A stretch of 32,233 nt of DNA from Herminiimonas sp. (GTDB taxonomy: Bacteria; Pseudomonadota; Gammaproteobacteria; Burkholderiales; Burkholderiaceae_D). Shown here piece after piece: positions 15,637 through 26,373 of this stretch; the stretch's first letter is position 1; each line of letters starts with the position of its first letter. The translations under genes were made by a program, and so were the position numbers. Under the pieces are notes generated by a model. The model was not told where the DNA came from. It searched no databases and was given only the letters and a program-made list of their open reading frames with translations. The stretch is from NCBI GenBank assembly GCA_027310305.1, contig DAIDBD010000057.1, positions 1 through 32,233 of the forward strand, read 5' to 3'.

Positions 15637-18018
15637 ATGACTATCCTCCCGACCTTTCTGACTGACGGCGGCAACACGGGTGCGCTGATGCGCACGCGCG
15701 ATTGGTCAACATCGCCCCTTGGCCCTCCTGATACCTGGCCGCAGTCACTGCGGGTTGTCATCGGCCTTATGCTGCACTCGAAATTTCCGATGTTCGTTGC
15801 ATGGGGATCCGAGCTGGGCTTCCTGTACAACGATTCGTACGCGGAAATCCTGGGCGACAAGCATCCATCCGCATTGGGCGGTCGTTTCCAGGATATCTGG
15901 CCTGAAATCTGGGGTGACATTTACCCGATCATCGCGCAGGCGATGGAAGGAAAAGCCAGCTATCACGAGAACCTGCCCTTGACAATGAACCGCAAAGGGT
16001 ACGACGAACAGACATGGTTCACCTTCTCCTATTCTCCGGTACGCGATGAAAGCGGCATGGTCGCGGGCATGTATTGCGCCTGCACGGAAACGACGGAACA
16101 AGTGCTCGCCGAGCGGCATCGGATAGCGGAAAACGAACGCCTTCACCATCTGTTCGAGCAGGCACCCGGCGTGATGGCGGTCTTTCGAGAGCCGAATCAC
16201 ATCTTTGAACTTGCCAACAGTGCGTATCTGCAACTGACGGGACACCGCGAACTTATCGGCAAACCGGTGCGCGACGCGTTGCCGGAAATTGAAGGACAGG
16301 GCTTCTTCGAGCTGCTCGACCGTGTCTATGCAACCGGAGAACCGCATATAGGTCATGCTGCTTCGGTCAAATTACAGCGCCGGTTGGGCGACGAGCTGGA
16401 AGAGCGGTTTCTCGATTTCGTTTATCAACCCATCAAGAATGCCGCCGGCAAGGTTACCGGCATCTTCGTTGAGGGAAGCGACGTCACCGAAGCGGTAAGA
16501 ACAGCAGCCGCATTGCGTGAGAGCGAGCAGCGGCTGCTGCAGCTTGCCAACACGATTCCCCAGCTTGCATGGATGGCCGACGCCGATGGCTGGATTCACT
16601 GGTACAACGACCGCTGGTACGAGTACACCGGGACGACCTTGGAGCAAATGCAGGGATGGGGCTGGCAGAGCGTCCACGACCCGGACAAGCTGCCGAACGT
16701 GATGGAGGAATGGAAGGCTTCCATCGCAAAACACCAGCCGTTTGAAATGACATTCCCGCTGCGGGGCGCGGATGGCGGGTTCCGGACGTTTTTCACGCGA
16801 GCTGCGCCGCTGCACGATGCGGAAGGCAGGATCGTTCAATGGTTCGGCACCAATACGGATGTGAACTCGCTGGAGAACGCGCAGAATGAATTGCGCGCCG
16901 CCAATCGTCGCAAGGACGAATTTCTTGCCATGCTTGCGCACGAGTTGAGAAATCCGCTCGCACCGATCAGCGCCGCCGCCGAACTGCTCAAATTCAGCAG
17001 TCTCGGCGAGGAACGTATCCGTGAGACAAGCGACATCATCACCCGTCAAGTCGAGCATATGACCAAGCTTGTGGACGACCTGCTTGACGTTTCCCGCGTC
17101 ACCCGCGGCCTTGTCTCTCTTCAGAAAGAGGCGCTGAATCTCAACCAGGTGGTGGCCGATGCCGTCGAGCAGGTGCATCCGCTCGTCAAGCTGAAACATC
17201 AGCATCTCACGGTACAAGTGCCGGATGACCCGCTTTTTCTGGAAGGCGACCGAACGCGGTTGATTCAAGTGTTTGCCAACATCCTGAGCAATGCGGCAAA
17301 GTTTACACAGAAATACGGGCATATCGTTTTGCGGCTCGATGCCCGGCAAGACGACATCGAGTTCATCGTGCAAGACGACGGGATAGGCATTGCACCGAGA
17401 CTGCTGCCGCATGTTTTCGATTTGTTTACGCAGGCGGAAAGGTCGCCGGACCGCTCTCAGGGAGGCTTGGGACTGGGTCTCGCGCTCGTGAAAAGCCTTG
17501 TGGAAATGCATGGCGGGAGCGTTTCGGCCCAAAGTGCGGGAGCCGGCAAAGGCAGCACGTTCATTGTGCGATTGCCGCGTCTGGTCGACGCGATGCAGCA
17601 ACAGAAACCACTGAATAATGATACCGGCATGCACGCGAATAGCGCCTTGCGTTTGATGGTTGTGGACGATAACGCCGATGCCGCCAGGGTTCTGTCTTTG
17701 CTGCTGGAGACGGTAGGCCACGAGGTGACGGTTGAATACAGCGCGCGCCACGCGCTTGAACGGGCGCGCCACCATGCGCCTCACATGCTGTTTCTCGATA
17801 TCGGCCTGCCGGACCTGGATGGTTACGAACTTGCCCGGCGTCTGCGGGCAATGCCCGAGACGGCGCGATCGGTGCTGGTTGCGGTGACAGGCTACGGACA
17901 GCCGCAAGACAAGGATCGCGCAAAGGAAGCCGGCTTTGATCATCACCTGGTCAAGCCGGTTAAATTGGTCGCCATCCTCGGCTTGCTGGCGGACCTCGAA
18001 AGGTCGGGATTTCGCTAG
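15637..18018 (+). CDS. Cytoplasmic hybrid sensor histidine kinase (PAS-PAS-PAS-HisKA-HATPase-REC)
   Basis: 793 residues with no membrane segment, so a soluble sensor. The N-terminus has the [19 protein letters not shown] signature (21-39) of a PAS-like domain family. Three PAS-type domains span roughly 40-155, 170-290 and 298-415. The kinase core follows: phospho-acceptor His435 in [17 protein letters not shown]-box Asn552 ([10 protein letters not shown]), G1 DDGIGIAP (580-587) and G2 GLGLGLAL (610-617). A C-terminal receiver (672-785) has the acidic pair in VVDDN, phospho-acceptor Asp721 ([13 protein letters not shown]) and Lys773 (HLVKPV). There is no adjacent response regulator, so its output partner is elsewhere. 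The signal is unknown. It converges with gspC, 74 bp apart. Confidence 0.93.
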   Translation: MTILPTFLTDGGNTGALMRTRDWSTSPLGPPDTWPQSLRVVIGLMLHSKFPMFVAWGSELGFLYNDSYAEILGDKHPSALGGRFQDIWPEIWGDIYPIIAQAMEGKASYHENLPLTMNRKGYDEQTWFTFSYSPVRDESGMVAGMYCACTETTEQVLAERHRIAENERLHHLFEQAPGVMAVFREPNHIFELANSAYLQLTGHRELIGKPVRDALPEIEGQGFFELLDRVYATGEPHIGHAASVKLQRRLGDELEERFLDFVYQPIKNAAGKVTGIFVEGSDVTEAVRTAAALRESEQRLLQLANTIPQLAWMADADGWIHWYNDRWYEYTGTTLEQMQGWGWQSVHDPDKLPNVMEEWKASIAKHQPFEMTFPLRGADGGFRTFFTRAAPLHDAEGRIVQWFGTNTDVNSLENAQNELRAANRRKDEFLAMLAHELRNPLAPISAAAELLKFSSLGEERIRETSDIITRQVEHMTKLVDDLLDVSRVTRGLVSLQKEALNLNQVVADAVEQVHPLVKLKHQHLTVQVPDDPLFLEGDRTRLIQVFANILSNAAKFTQKYGHIVLRLDARQDDIEFIVQDDGIGIAPRLLPHVFDLFTQAERSPDRSQGGLGLGLALVKSLVEMHGGSVSAQSAGAGKGSTFIVRLPRLVDAMQQQKPLNNDTGMHANSALRLMVVDDNADAARVLSLLLETVGHEVTVEYSARHALERARHHAPHMLFLDIGLPDLDGYELARRLRAMPETARSVLVAVTGYGQPQDKDRAKEAGFDHHLVKPVKLVAILGLLADLERSGFR

Positions 18019-18092
18019 AGCGGTTTCCGTGTGCGTATACCATCACTGCTTTTTCCGGTATCCGCAAAAACCGGGGCCATGAAGAGAACCGG

Positions 18093-18767
18093 TTATCGCT
18101 GCGCCGGCAGAACCGGCGTGGTCGCCGGAGACGAGGGTGCCGCCGGTGTGCCCATGCCTGGCGCATTGGGATTTCCCGTTCCCGGCGGCGCGTTCGGCGC
18201 AACCACGGTGGTCTGAGCCGCCGGCGCGGTTTGCGGCGTTAGTTGCGGCGTTACCTGCGGCGATGTTGCCGGCGTCCGTGACGGCATCGTCGGAGCCGTT
18301 AGAGATGGCGTCGCAGCGGTCCGCGCCGGCACCGGCGCATTGGTCGACAGATTGACTTGCGCCTGGCCTTTCGCATTTTCCGGCAACTCGACCCGCTTGA
18401 CCACGCCGCCTTCCGACAGCAGCACATAGCGCCGATTCACTTCCTTGACCGTGACGCCGGGCACCACTTGCGCGTTGATCCTGACCGCCTGCGCCGGTTT
18501 GCCGTCGGTCGCCAGAATCGCGACGCTGTCGGCCGCATTGCCGGAAACCACCACGCCTTTCAATTGATAATTGCTGGCGACGGCCACATTGGTACGTCCG
18601 CCGAACAGGCCGGCCGCCGCATCCAGCCGCGGCGCGGGCTGTGCCGACGGCGGAGGCGCCGCGACCGCACGCAGCGGCGGCTTGAATAACTGCATCGCCC
18701 AGTACGCGGCAGACGCGCACAAGACGATGAACAATGTAAAACTCGCGACAAGAGGCCAGCGTTTCAT
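18093..18767 (-). CDS. gspC: Type II secretion protein GspC
   Basis: 224 residues. GspC is the inner-membrane protein that connects the platform to the secretin and helps recognise substrates. It has one N-terminal membrane segment (about 5-26) and a homology region at about 50-140 with NYQLKGVVVSG and VKEVNRRYVLLSEGGVVKRVELP. A long Pro/Ala/Thr-rich tail (about 145-224) replaces the PDZ or coiled-coil domain of classical GspC. A ribosome site (AGGA) precedes ATG 18767. It is the last gene of the operon, 30 nt after gspF, an unusual position compared with the canonical gspC-first order. Confidence 0.88.
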   Translation of the reverse strand: MKRWPLVASFTLFIVLCASAAYWAMQLFKPPLRAVAAPPPSAQPAPRLDAAAGLFGGRTNVAVASNYQLKGVVVSGNAADSVAILATDGKPAQAVRINAQVVPGVTVKEVNRRYVLLSEGGVVKRVELPENAKGQAQVNLSTNAPVPARTAATPSLTAPTMPSRTPATSPQVTPQLTPQTAPAAQTTVVAPNAPPGTGNPNAPGMGTPAAPSSPATTPVLPAQR

Positions 18768-18797
18768 TGCATTCCTTTTAAAACATCGCTGCGCATA

Positions 18798-20018
18798 TCA
18801 GCGTACCAGCTGGTTGATCTCGATGATCGGCATCAGCACCGCCAGCACGATCAGCAGCACCACCACGCCCATCGCCAGGATCAGCGCAGGCTCGAGCAAT
18901 CCGGCAATCGTCAATGCGCGCCGCTCCAGATCCTGTTCCTGCGCATTGGCGGCGCGATCCAGCATCGCCGGCAGTTCGCCGGTCACTTCACCGGCGCGAA
19001 TCATGTGGATCAGCATCGGCGGAAAATGCTTGTGCGCCGACAGCGCGCGCGCCAGTCCCACGCCTTCGCGCACGCTGTTGGCCGCATCCTCGACCTGTTC
19101 TCGCATCGCCACATTGGACAAGGTATCGCGGCTGGTTTGCAGCGCCCGCAGAATCGGCACGCCGGAACCGGTCGTGATCGCCAGCGTGCTGGCAAACCGC
19201 GCCGTATTCAGACTGCGCTCGAATTTGCCGTACAGCGGCGCATTCAGCAGCCAGGTATGCCAGCGCATCTTGATCGCCGGATCTTTCAGCGCGGCGCGCC
19301 ATGCGAAAAACAGGGCAATGGCAACGATCGCCACGATCCAGCCGTAATTGCGAACGAAATCCGAGATGGCCAGCATCATCACCGTCAGGAACGGCAGCTT
19401 CTGCTTGGTGTTGGCAAACACCGAGACGATTTGCGGCACGACATAGGTGAGCAGAAAAATCACGATCGCAAACGCGACCACGGTCACGATCGCCGGATAG
19501 GTAAACGCCAGCTTGACCTTCTGCACCAGCGAATTGCGCCGCTCGATGTAATCCGCCAAGCGCGACAGCACGCGCGACAGTTGGCCGATCTGTTCGCCGG
19601 ACGACACCAGCGCCCGATAGATATCGGCAAAATCGCGCGGATGCCGCGACAGCGCATCCGACAGCGACGCGCCGCCCATCACTTCCGACCGGATCGACGC
19701 GATCAGGTCGCGCACGTAGGTGCGCTCGGCCTGTTCCAGCAGCGCGGAAAATGCCTGTTCCAGCGGCAGGCTGGCTTCCAGCAGGCTGGCCAACTGGCGC
19801 GTAAACAACGCCAGTTCCGTGGTGGACAAATGGTCGCCGAATGCGCGCGTCCTGGTTTGGCCGGCATCATCGAGCTGGGCCGCGATCGCATCGACCGCAA
19901 TCGGCACCAGGCCCTGGTTGCGCAAATCGGCACGCGCGGCGCGGGCGCTATCGGCGTTGACGACACCTTTTTTGGTGGCGCCCGCCGTATCGACGGCTTC
20001 ATAGCGAAATGCTGGCAC
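18798..20018 (-). CDS. gspF: Type II secretion inner-membrane platform protein GspF
   Basis: 406 residues, the usual length. GspF is the polytopic platform protein that works with the ATPase GspE. It contains two GspF domains: one before the central membrane segments (about 70-195) and one after (about 275-395). Membrane segments occur near 170-190, 220-240 and at the C-terminus (LILAMGVVVLLIVLAVLMPII). It starts at GTG 20018 with GAGGA upstream, 17 nt after gspE, in the T2SS operon. Confidence 0.97.
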   Translation of the reverse strand: MPAFRYEAVDTAGATKKGVVNADSARAARADLRNQGLVPIAVDAIAAQLDDAGQTRTRAFGDHLSTTELALFTRQLASLLEASLPLEQAFSALLEQAERTYVRDLIASIRSEVMGGASLSDALSRHPRDFADIYRALVSSGEQIGQLSRVLSRLADYIERRNSLVQKVKLAFTYPAIVTVVAFAIVIFLLTYVVPQIVSVFANTKQKLPFLTVMMLAISDFVRNYGWIVAIVAIALFFAWRAALKDPAIKMRWHTWLLNAPLYGKFERSLNTARFASTLAITTGSGVPILRALQTSRDTLSNVAMREQVEDAANSVREGVGLARALSAHKHFPPMLIHMIRAGEVTGELPAMLDRAANAQEQDLERRALTIAGLLEPALILAMGVVVLLIVLAVLMPIIEINQLVR

Positions 20019-20035
20019 GTTGGTTCAATCCTCGA

Positions 20036-21481
20036 TCAATCTTTGGTGACGCGCAGCAATTCCGCCTGCGTCGTCGTGCCGTCCGCCAGCCAGCGTTCGC
20101 CATCTTCGCGCATGGTGCGCATGCCGTCTTTCTGGGCGGTGGCGCGAATCTCCGCTTCGGATGCCCGATTATGAATCTGCGCACGGATCTGGTCGGTGGT
20201 CAGCAATAATTCATAGACGCCGACGCGGCCCTGATAACCGGTCTGTCCGCATTTATCGCAGCCGACTGCATGCCAGAACTGGCCGTCATGCCGCCTGCAT
20301 TCCGGACACAGCTTGCGCACCAGGCGCTGCGCGACAACGCCGAGCAGCGACGACGATAGCAGGAACGGTTCGATCCCCATGTCGAGCAGGCGCGTTACCG
20401 CTGCCGCCGAATCGTTGGTGTGCAGGGTTGCCAGCACCAGATGGCCGGTCAGCGATGCCTGCACCGCAATCTGCGCGGTTTCCAGATCGCGGATCTCGCC
20501 GATCATGATGACGTCCGGGTCTTGCCGCAGAATCGCGCGCAGCGCCTTGGCGAACGTCATGTCGATGCGCGGATTCACTTGCGTCTGGCCGACGCCGCCG
20601 AGTTCGTATTCGATCGGATCTTCGACTGTCAGGATGTTGGTGGTGGTCGCGTTCAGCCGCGACAGCGCCGCGTACAGCGTGGTGGTTTTGCCGGAACCGG
20701 TGGGGCCGGTCACCAGCACGATGCCGTGCGGCTGCGCGATCAGCTGATCGAATTGCGGCAGCGCCTGCTCGCTCATGCCCAGATGCTGCAAGTCGAGCCG
20801 GCCGGCTTCCTTGTCGAGCAGCCGCAGCACCGCGCGCTCGCCATGGCCGGTCGGCAAGGTCGAGACCCGCACATCGACCGGCTTGCCGCCGACGCGCAGC
20901 GTGATGCGGCCATCCTGCGGCAGCCGCTTTTCGGCAATGTCGAGCTGCGCCATGATCTTGATGCGCGAAATCAGCGAGGCATGAATCGCCTTTTTCGGCC
21001 GCACCACATCGCGCAGCGTGCCGTCGATCCGGAAGCGCACCACCGATATCTGCTCGAACGGTTCGATATGGATATCGGATGCGCCCTCGCGCAGCGCCTG
21101 CGTCAGCAAGGCATTGATCATCCGGATCACCGGCGCGTCATCGGCCGATTCCAGCAAATCCTCGACCGCCGGCATGTCGCGCATCAGCTTGGCCAGGTCG
21201 AGATCGGATTCGTATTCATCGATCACCTGCGCCGCATCGCCGCCGGAGCCGGCATACGCTTTGGCGATGGCCGATTCGAGCGCTTCGCGCGACATCGATT
21301 TCAACTTGACGCGCCCGAAGCGACGGCTTACTTCGGCGATCGCGCGCGGCGTGGTGGCATCGGACACCCAGACTTCGACGGCGCCGCCCTCCGTCGCGTC
21401 GTTGCGATGCGCCAGCAGGGCGAAGTCGCGCGCAAACGCAAAGGGTAAAAGGCGCGCATCCATCATGGCATTACTCATCAT
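20036..21481 (-). CDS. gspE: Type II secretion ATPase GspE
   Basis: 481 residues. GspE is the cytoplasmic hexameric ATPase that powers pseudopilus assembly. It has Walker A GPTGSGKT (259-266), an Asp box around VEDPIEYEL (286-294), Walker B-type [12 protein letters not shown] (325-336), the His box LATLHTND (350-357) and a zinc-binding tetracysteine (Cys392, 395, 408, 411). The start is ambiguous: ATG 21481 is 6 nt after the gspD stop, and downstream Met6/Met7 has a better-spaced GAG. It lies between gspD and gspF. Confidence 0.97.
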   Translation of the reverse strand: MMSNAMMDARLLPFAFARDFALLAHRNDATEGGAVEVWVSDATTPRAIAEVSRRFGRVKLKSMSREALESAIAKAYAGSGGDAAQVIDEYESDLDLAKLMRDMPAVEDLLESADDAPVIRMINALLTQALREGASDIHIEPFEQISVVRFRIDGTLRDVVRPKKAIHASLISRIKIMAQLDIAEKRLPQDGRITLRVGGKPVDVRVSTLPTGHGERAVLRLLDKEAGRLDLQHLGMSEQALPQFDQLIAQPHGIVLVTGPTGSGKTTTLYAALSRLNATTTNILTVEDPIEYELGGVGQTQVNPRIDMTFAKALRAILRQDPDVIMIGEIRDLETAQIAVQASLTGHLVLATLHTNDSAAAVTRLLDMGIEPFLLSSSLLGVVAQRLVRKLCPECRRHDGQFWHAVGCDKCGQTGYQGRVGVYELLLTTDQIRAQIHNRASEAEIRATAQKDGMRTMREDGERWLADGTTTQAELLRVTKD

Positions 21482-21487
21482 TGATCA

Positions 21488-23695
21488 CTAATCGGTAATA
21501 TATGTCGGTTGTTGCGAGACTTGAGGCTGAGGCTGCTGCGGCACCGCTTGTTGCTGCGATTGCTGCATATTGACTCGATCAACCGCGCCGCCGTTGTACA
21601 AAGGCCCATCGATCAGCCGGCCGTTTTCCATTTGCGGCAAAACCGGCGTGCCGGTATTGGGCATGATGACCGACGGTTCCGGTTGCGCATTGATTTGCAG
21701 ATCGCGCATGTAACCGTAGCGATCGCTCGCGAGATCGACGCTTTGCTCATTGCTGCGAATCACCGTGGGCCGCAAGAACACCATCAGGTTTTTCTTGCCG
21801 CGCTTACGCGTCTTGTATTTGAACAGATTGCCGACAACCGGAATATCGCCCAGGCCGGGTACTTGTTCCAGAGTGTCATTGGTCGAGTCCTCGATCAGGC
21901 CGCCGAGCACGATGATCTGTCCGTCATCGACCAGCACATTGGTTTCGATCGAACGCTTGTTGGTAATGATGCCGGACACTCCGCTTGTAGACTGAATATT
22001 CGAAGTTTCCTGGTAAATCGCCATCTTGACCGTGCCGCCTTCGGAAATCTGCGGCCGCACGCGCAACGACAAGCCGACATCGTTGCGCTGGATCGTCTGG
22101 AACGGATTGACGCCGGCTGCGCCGCCGGAAGCCGCTGTGGTGAACTGGCCGGTCACGAAAGGCACGTTCTGCCCGACGATGATTTTCGCTTCTTCATTGT
22201 CAAGCGTGATCAGATTGGGCATCGACAGGATGTTGGCATTACCATGCGTTTCAAGCGCGCGCGCGATTGCCCCCAAGGTAAGTTGCCTGCCAGCTTGCCG
22301 GAAGATACCCAGATTCAAGCCATTACTTGGTGCGCCGGCTGCCGGGGCGCCGGGCACCGAACTTGCGATTGCCTGGTTAATAAGGTTATTCCCCCCGGAG
22401 CCGAATCCGGTGACGGAACCGATCCGGTATCTGCTGCTTCCATCACCCGATAGGCCGGCCCACTGGATGCCGAATTCGGCTGCCTTGTCCGACGACAGTT
22501 CAACGATCAGCGACTCGACATAGACTTGCGCACGGCGCGCATCGAGCTGATCGATCACGGTGCGCAGATTGCGATAGACCGCTTCGCTGGCGGTAATGAT
22601 GAGCGTGTTGGTGGCCGGGTCGGCCTGGATGAATCCGCCGGGACCGCCGGTCGGCAGCGGCCCTTGCGCCGGCGCAGGGGAAGACGGCGGCATTTGCGAA
22701 CCGGCCGCACCGCCGGAAGTTTGCGTCAGTGTCGGCGTGGTAGTGGGTTGCAACGAGGTCGAACCTGATGTCGCTGAATCCGACGCGATGACGGCGCGCA
22801 GCGTCAGCGCAAGCTTCGTCGCTTCCGCGTTTTTCAGGTAAACCACATGCACGTTGCCCGCCTGCGCGGTCGGCTGATCGAGTTTCGCAATCAGTGATTT
22901 CGCCAAGTTGGCGCGCGCGGCGGAAGGCGCTCTGATGATGACCGAATTGGTCCGCGAATCGGCCAGCAGGTTGATACGGCCGGCATCTGCGCCAAGCGCC
23001 CCGCCAACGCCGGAGTCCATCAGGCGATTGACCATCACGGCGATATCGGACGCGATGGCATAACGGATCGGCAGCACTTCGAGTTCGCTGGTGGCGGGGC
23101 CATCCATCGAGGCGATGATTTTGCCGAGGCGCCTCAGGTTGTCGGCATAATCGGTAATGACCAGCGTGTTGTTGCCGGGATTGGCGTTGATCGTATTGTT
23201 GGGCGAAATAAGCGGCCGCAACACCGGCACCAGGTTGGCGGCCGTTTCGTAATTCAATCTGAAAATCTGCGTCGCGATCTGGTCGCCGCGAATTGCGCCG
23301 CTCTGAATCGGGCCGGCCTGCAGCTTGGCATCGGCTTCCGGCACGACCTTGGTGAAACCGTCGCTTTTCACGACCGCATAACCCTGCAGGCGCAACGCCG
23401 ACGTCAGCAACTGAAATGCCTGCGGCTTGGTGACCGGCTTTTCGGACACCAGGTTGATCGTGCCCTTGACGCGCGGATCGATGATGAAGGTCGTATTGGT
23501 GTACTGGCCGATCGCCTTGATGACGGATTCGATATCGGCGCCGACGAAATTGAGCGAGGCCTGGTTCGACGCCGGGTCCTGCGCATGCGCCGGCTGGATG
23601 CCTGCCATTGCGCACACCAGCGCTGCGGTTACGCCCCAGCGCTGCCAGCTTGCCGGTCCTTGCAGCATTGCTGCCATTTCATGATTTTTTTTCAT
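21488..23695 (-). CDS. gspD: Type II secretion outer-membrane secretin GspD
   Basis: 735 residues. GspD forms the outer-membrane channel. The signal peptide ends near Ala38 (PAHA-Q). The N0 domain and the repeated N1-N3 domains fill about 45-390. A Ser/Thr/Pro/Gly-rich insert at about 305-355 interrupts N3. The secretin core spans about 390-645, with VPGLGDIPVVGNLF (612-625) and KKNLMVFLRPTVI (634-646). A Gln/Pro-rich tail ends the protein. Its ATG overlaps the stop of gspN by 4 nt, which indicates translational coupling. Confidence 0.98.
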   Translation of the reverse strand: MKKNHEMAAMLQGPASWQRWGVTAALVCAMAGIQPAHAQDPASNQASLNFVGADIESVIKAIGQYTNTTFIIDPRVKGTINLVSEKPVTKPQAFQLLTSALRLQGYAVVKSDGFTKVVPEADAKLQAGPIQSGAIRGDQIATQIFRLNYETAANLVPVLRPLISPNNTINANPGNNTLVITDYADNLRRLGKIIASMDGPATSELEVLPIRYAIASDIAVMVNRLMDSGVGGALGADAGRINLLADSRTNSVIIRAPSAARANLAKSLIAKLDQPTAQAGNVHVVYLKNAEATKLALTLRAVIASDSATSGSTSLQPTTTPTLTQTSGGAAGSQMPPSSPAPAQGPLPTGGPGGFIQADPATNTLIITASEAVYRNLRTVIDQLDARRAQVYVESLIVELSSDKAAEFGIQWAGLSGDGSSRYRIGSVTGFGSGGNNLINQAIASSVPGAPAAGAPSNGLNLGIFRQAGRQLTLGAIARALETHGNANILSMPNLITLDNEEAKIIVGQNVPFVTGQFTTAASGGAAGVNPFQTIQRNDVGLSLRVRPQISEGGTVKMAIYQETSNIQSTSGVSGIITNKRSIETNVLVDDGQIIVLGGLIEDSTNDTLEQVPGLGDIPVVGNLFKYKTRKRGKKNLMVFLRPTVIRSNEQSVDLASDRYGYMRDLQINAQPEPSVIMPNTGTPVLPQMENGRLIDGPLYNGGAVDRVNMQQSQQQAVPQQPQPQVSQQPTYITD

Positions 23696-24465
23696 TTGAA
23701 CTCTAGTGCGATAACGTCTTTACCGCCTTCTCTGCGGCGCTGTCCCAGCAAATTAAGCAAATTCGCCAGCCTCTCTTCCTGCCCTGCTTCGGCTTCCGCC
23801 TTTCCTGAAAACTGCATCCGTCCATTGACCAGCGTGCCGGAGCCATTCAACAGCATCGGCCCCTTGCTTGTCGTGAGCACCATGCTTGCCTGCCGGCCGC
23901 GCCAATCGAACGCCAGGTTATAGGCACCCAGCGGCTTGACCGGCGACAGCCGCGAAGCAATGTCGATCATCTCCAGATTCATCGAGCCGGCGACCTCGAT
24001 CGTGTTGCCTTGCCGCGCCAGTTGCAGCGGATTCCATGACAATCGCATCTGGCCGGAAGGCTGTATCGTATTCAGCGGCGCACCCAGGGCCGCCAGCCTT
24101 TCCGCCGGCAACAGGATCGACGCGGGACTCACCTGCCACTGATGCCAGCTGCCGGTCACGCTGACCGGTTGCGACAGCGCCGCTGCATTTTCCAGTTTCG
24201 CATCGACCCGGCCCAGCAGCACCAGCGGCGACAGCCGCCAGCTGAAGCGGCCGGGCAGCAGCGGCGTCACCGGATCATTGCCGCTCGGCGCGCCGCCGAT
24301 GAAGGCGGAACCGCGCCACAAGCTGCCTTGCGCATCGCCCAGCGTCAAACGGCCTGCGGTTTGCGTCTCCAGCAACGACGCCATCCAGGTAGCCGGCAAA
24401 AATGCCAGCGCCGTGACCGCTACGCTGACGATCCCCGCCAGTAACCATATCACGAGGCGCTGCAA
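23692..24465 (-). CDS. gspN: Type II secretion protein GspN
   Basis: 257 residues with an N-terminal membrane segment (about 5-25), then a periplasmic domain of the T2SSN family: LTLGDAQGSLWRGSAFIGG, GRFSWRLSPL, and GSGTLVNGRMQFSGKAEAE near the end. GspN is an accessory inner-membrane protein found in only part of T2SS operons; its exact role is not settled. It is separated from gspM by 98 nt, the widest gap in the operon, and overlaps gspD by 4 nt. Confidence 0.88.
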   Translation of the reverse strand: MQRLVIWLLAGIVSVAVTALAFLPATWMASLLETQTAGRLTLGDAQGSLWRGSAFIGGAPSGNDPVTPLLPGRFSWRLSPLVLLGRVDAKLENAAALSQPVSVTGSWHQWQVSPASILLPAERLAALGAPLNTIQPSGQMRLSWNPLQLARQGNTIEVAGSMNLEMIDIASRLSPVKPLGAYNLAFDWRGRQASMVLTTSKGPMLLNGSGTLVNGRMQFSGKAEAEAGQEERLANLLNLLGQRRREGGKDVIALEFK

Positions 24466-24563
24466 GTGCCGTCCTTTTCATGCAATTTTCCGCTCGAGCG
24501 CAAATGCGCCAATGCAATCCGGTCATGCCGGCGAATAAACAACCTGTTTGCTCCGCTGATCAC

Positions 24564-25076
24564 TTATTCGCTCTTCTGCTGTCGCAACGTTAAAGTCGCA
24601 TTGACCATGTCGGGTTGAGCTAGCGCAACAATGTTTGCTTCGACCACGGAAAGCAATGCTGTTTTTTGCATGTCGTCGAGCCAGTCGATCACGCCGGCGA
24701 ACGATACCGCCGACAACTGCACTCTCGCAACGTCCCCGGTCAGCGCCACGGTTTGCGCTTTCAATCCTTTACGGGCCAATGCGGCGTCGATACTTTCCTT
24801 CGACATCGGCGGAACAGCAGGCGCGGCATTGGCAGACAGGCCGGCCGCTTCCCTGGCCATTGCCTGCAATTGCGCGACTTGCTGCCGCTGCAGCGGCAGG
24901 CTCTTGTTCAATTGGTTGCGCCCGCTCAAGGCCGGGCCGATCAACAGCGCATAGAACAATCCGAACACCATCACAACCGCCGCCGACGCAAGCAGCATGC
25001 GCTCGCGCGCATTGCGCGCATTCCAGAATTCCGACCAGGATTGCACCGATCGATTCAGCGTGTTTGACAAGCTCAT
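24564..25076 (-). CDS. gspM: Type II secretion protein GspM
   Basis: 170 residues. GspM is a bitopic inner-membrane partner of GspL. The cytoplasmic tail (WNARNARERMLL) leads into a membrane segment at about 27-47, then a periplasmic ferredoxin-like domain with VARVQLSAVSFAGVIDWLDDM. ATG 25076 is chosen over 25097 because it has AGGAG at good spacing and overlaps the gspL stop by 4 nt (ATGA). Confidence 0.92.
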   Translation of the reverse strand: MSLSNTLNRSVQSWSEFWNARNARERMLLASAAVVMVFGLFYALLIGPALSGRNQLNKSLPLQRQQVAQLQAMAREAAGLSANAAPAVPPMSKESIDAALARKGLKAQTVALTGDVARVQLSAVSFAGVIDWLDDMQKTALLSVVEANIVALAQPDMVNATLTLRQQKSE

Positions 25077-26356
25077 GGTGCGCTCCTGATTTGCCATACG
25101 ACTGCCCCCGATTGCGCGGGCGCCAAAACCAGCGACAGGTTGCGGCCGGCCAGCGCTGTCTTCATTGGTTCGGTCGGCGCCTGGCCTTCCGGCTTGAGGC
25201 GCACGTACAGGCTGCGTTCGCGGTATTCAAGCGCGGCAATGGCGGGAGCGGCTGTCTTGCCCGCCGGCCGGGCTTGCGCCACGTTGTTCCAGGCTTCGCC
25301 GAAAGCCGCTGTCAGCGCCGTGAAATCGTCCGGCGCCGCCTGGCCCGAGTCGCGCTTGGCGGCGGCGATCTTTTGCCGCATTTGCGCAATCGGATCGATG
25401 ATCACCGGCTCCTTTGGATAGGCTGCCTTGTAAATCTGGATCATGGTCGCGCGCAGCGAATTGGCTTCGCTCTTCAAGCGCCACCAGTCGATATTCAAGC
25501 CGATGATATTGATCAGCAACACTGCGCAAGCCAATGCCAGCGTCCAGCGCCACGGGCGCCAGTTCAGTTGCGGACCGGCAGATGCGCCCAGTCCCGCCAA
25601 CAGATCGAGCGGCGCGGCGCCGGCGCCGGCGAGCCAGCGCGTCCAGTTGTCGGCAAACACGCTGATGCGGTCATCCGATTCGCCGGCGCCGGCGAGCGCC
25701 TCCTGATAAGCCCGTACCGCCGCTTGCGGCACATACAGCGTGATCGGCAACTCAGGCACCACGGCGCGCAATGCCTCGATCACTTCGGCGGCAGCGGATT
25801 CCGGGTGTTCCGGCATGATCGGCAAACCGATGCCATCCTGTTCCGACAGCCGCAGCGTCACGTCGATGTCGGCTTGCTGCCCGGTGATGGCGGCAGACAC
25901 GCTGCCGGCCTGATGCGGCAGGCACAATTGCGCAGGCAATGCCGCGAGATGGCGCGCACCGAATCCGATGAATGCACCGGCCAGCGTTTCAAGCCAGGCG
26001 CGCTGCACGACCGCGATGGTGCGCAAGCCTTCCGACAAGCCGCCGGCCACCACCACGCAGTCGGCGGGATCGGTAATCAACTGATCTTCCACCAGATTCG
26101 GCAGTGCGGCCCTGAGCCTGGCGGCCGACATCGGCGGCACCCGCACGCGCAGCAGGCTGACATCGCTGGCGGCCAGCAGCAATACAGTGCGCTGCGCCTT
26201 AGCCGTCAATTCCGACAGGTCCGCCAGCGGCGCATGGCCTTCACGCTCGATCGCGCCGCCGTTCGCGACCACTGCGAATGGACAGGACAGGTCCAACCAG
26301 CGCGGCGCACTGTCGGCGGCGGCCTTGGAAGGCAAGCGAATATAAAGTGTACTCAA
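25073..26356 (-). CDS. gspL: Type II secretion protein GspL
   Basis: 427 residues. GspL anchors the ATPase GspE to the membrane. The N-terminal ~250 residues form an actin-like cytoplasmic domain (LLLAASDVSLLRVRVPPMSAARLRAALPNLVEDQL). A single membrane segment lies at about 271-289 (WTLALACAVLLINIIGLNI), followed by a small periplasmic domain that pairs with GspM. It is 17 nt after gspK and translationally coupled to gspM. Confidence 0.95.
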   Translation of the reverse strand: MSTLYIRLPSKAAADSAPRWLDLSCPFAVVANGGAIEREGHAPLADLSELTAKAQRTVLLLAASDVSLLRVRVPPMSAARLRAALPNLVEDQLITDPADCVVVAGGLSEGLRTIAVVQRAWLETLAGAFIGFGARHLAALPAQLCLPHQAGSVSAAITGQQADIDVTLRLSEQDGIGLPIMPEHPESAAAEVIEALRAVVPELPITLYVPQAAVRAYQEALAGAGESDDRISVFADNWTRWLAGAGAAPLDLLAGLGASAGPQLNWRPWRWTLALACAVLLINIIGLNIDWWRLKSEANSLRATMIQIYKAAYPKEPVIIDPIAQMRQKIAAAKRDSGQAAPDDFTALTAAFGEAWNNVAQARPAGKTAAPAIAALEYRERSLYVRLKPEGQAPTEPMKTALAGRNLSLVLAPAQSGAVVWQIRSAP

Positions 26357-26373
26357 GGCGTCTCGTTTTCTTT

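Noticed and set aside
15624-15665. 13-codon leader peptide overlapping the hybrid kinase start
   Set aside because: The frame has a fair ribosome site but no regulatory-codon run or attenuator structure; chance is more likely.
16372-17946. 524-codon minus-strand open frame
   Set aside because: Antisense shadow of the hybrid histidine kinase, whose catalytic motifs are intact on the plus strand.
18061-18094. Terminator between the convergent kinase and gspC genes
   Set aside because: Only short AACCGG/CCGGTT arms with a 14-nt loop and no T-run; too weak to claim.
19005-21448. Long plus-strand frames (19005-20174 and 20420-21448)
   Set aside because: Antisense to gspF and gspE; composition is typical of GC-rich shadow frames.
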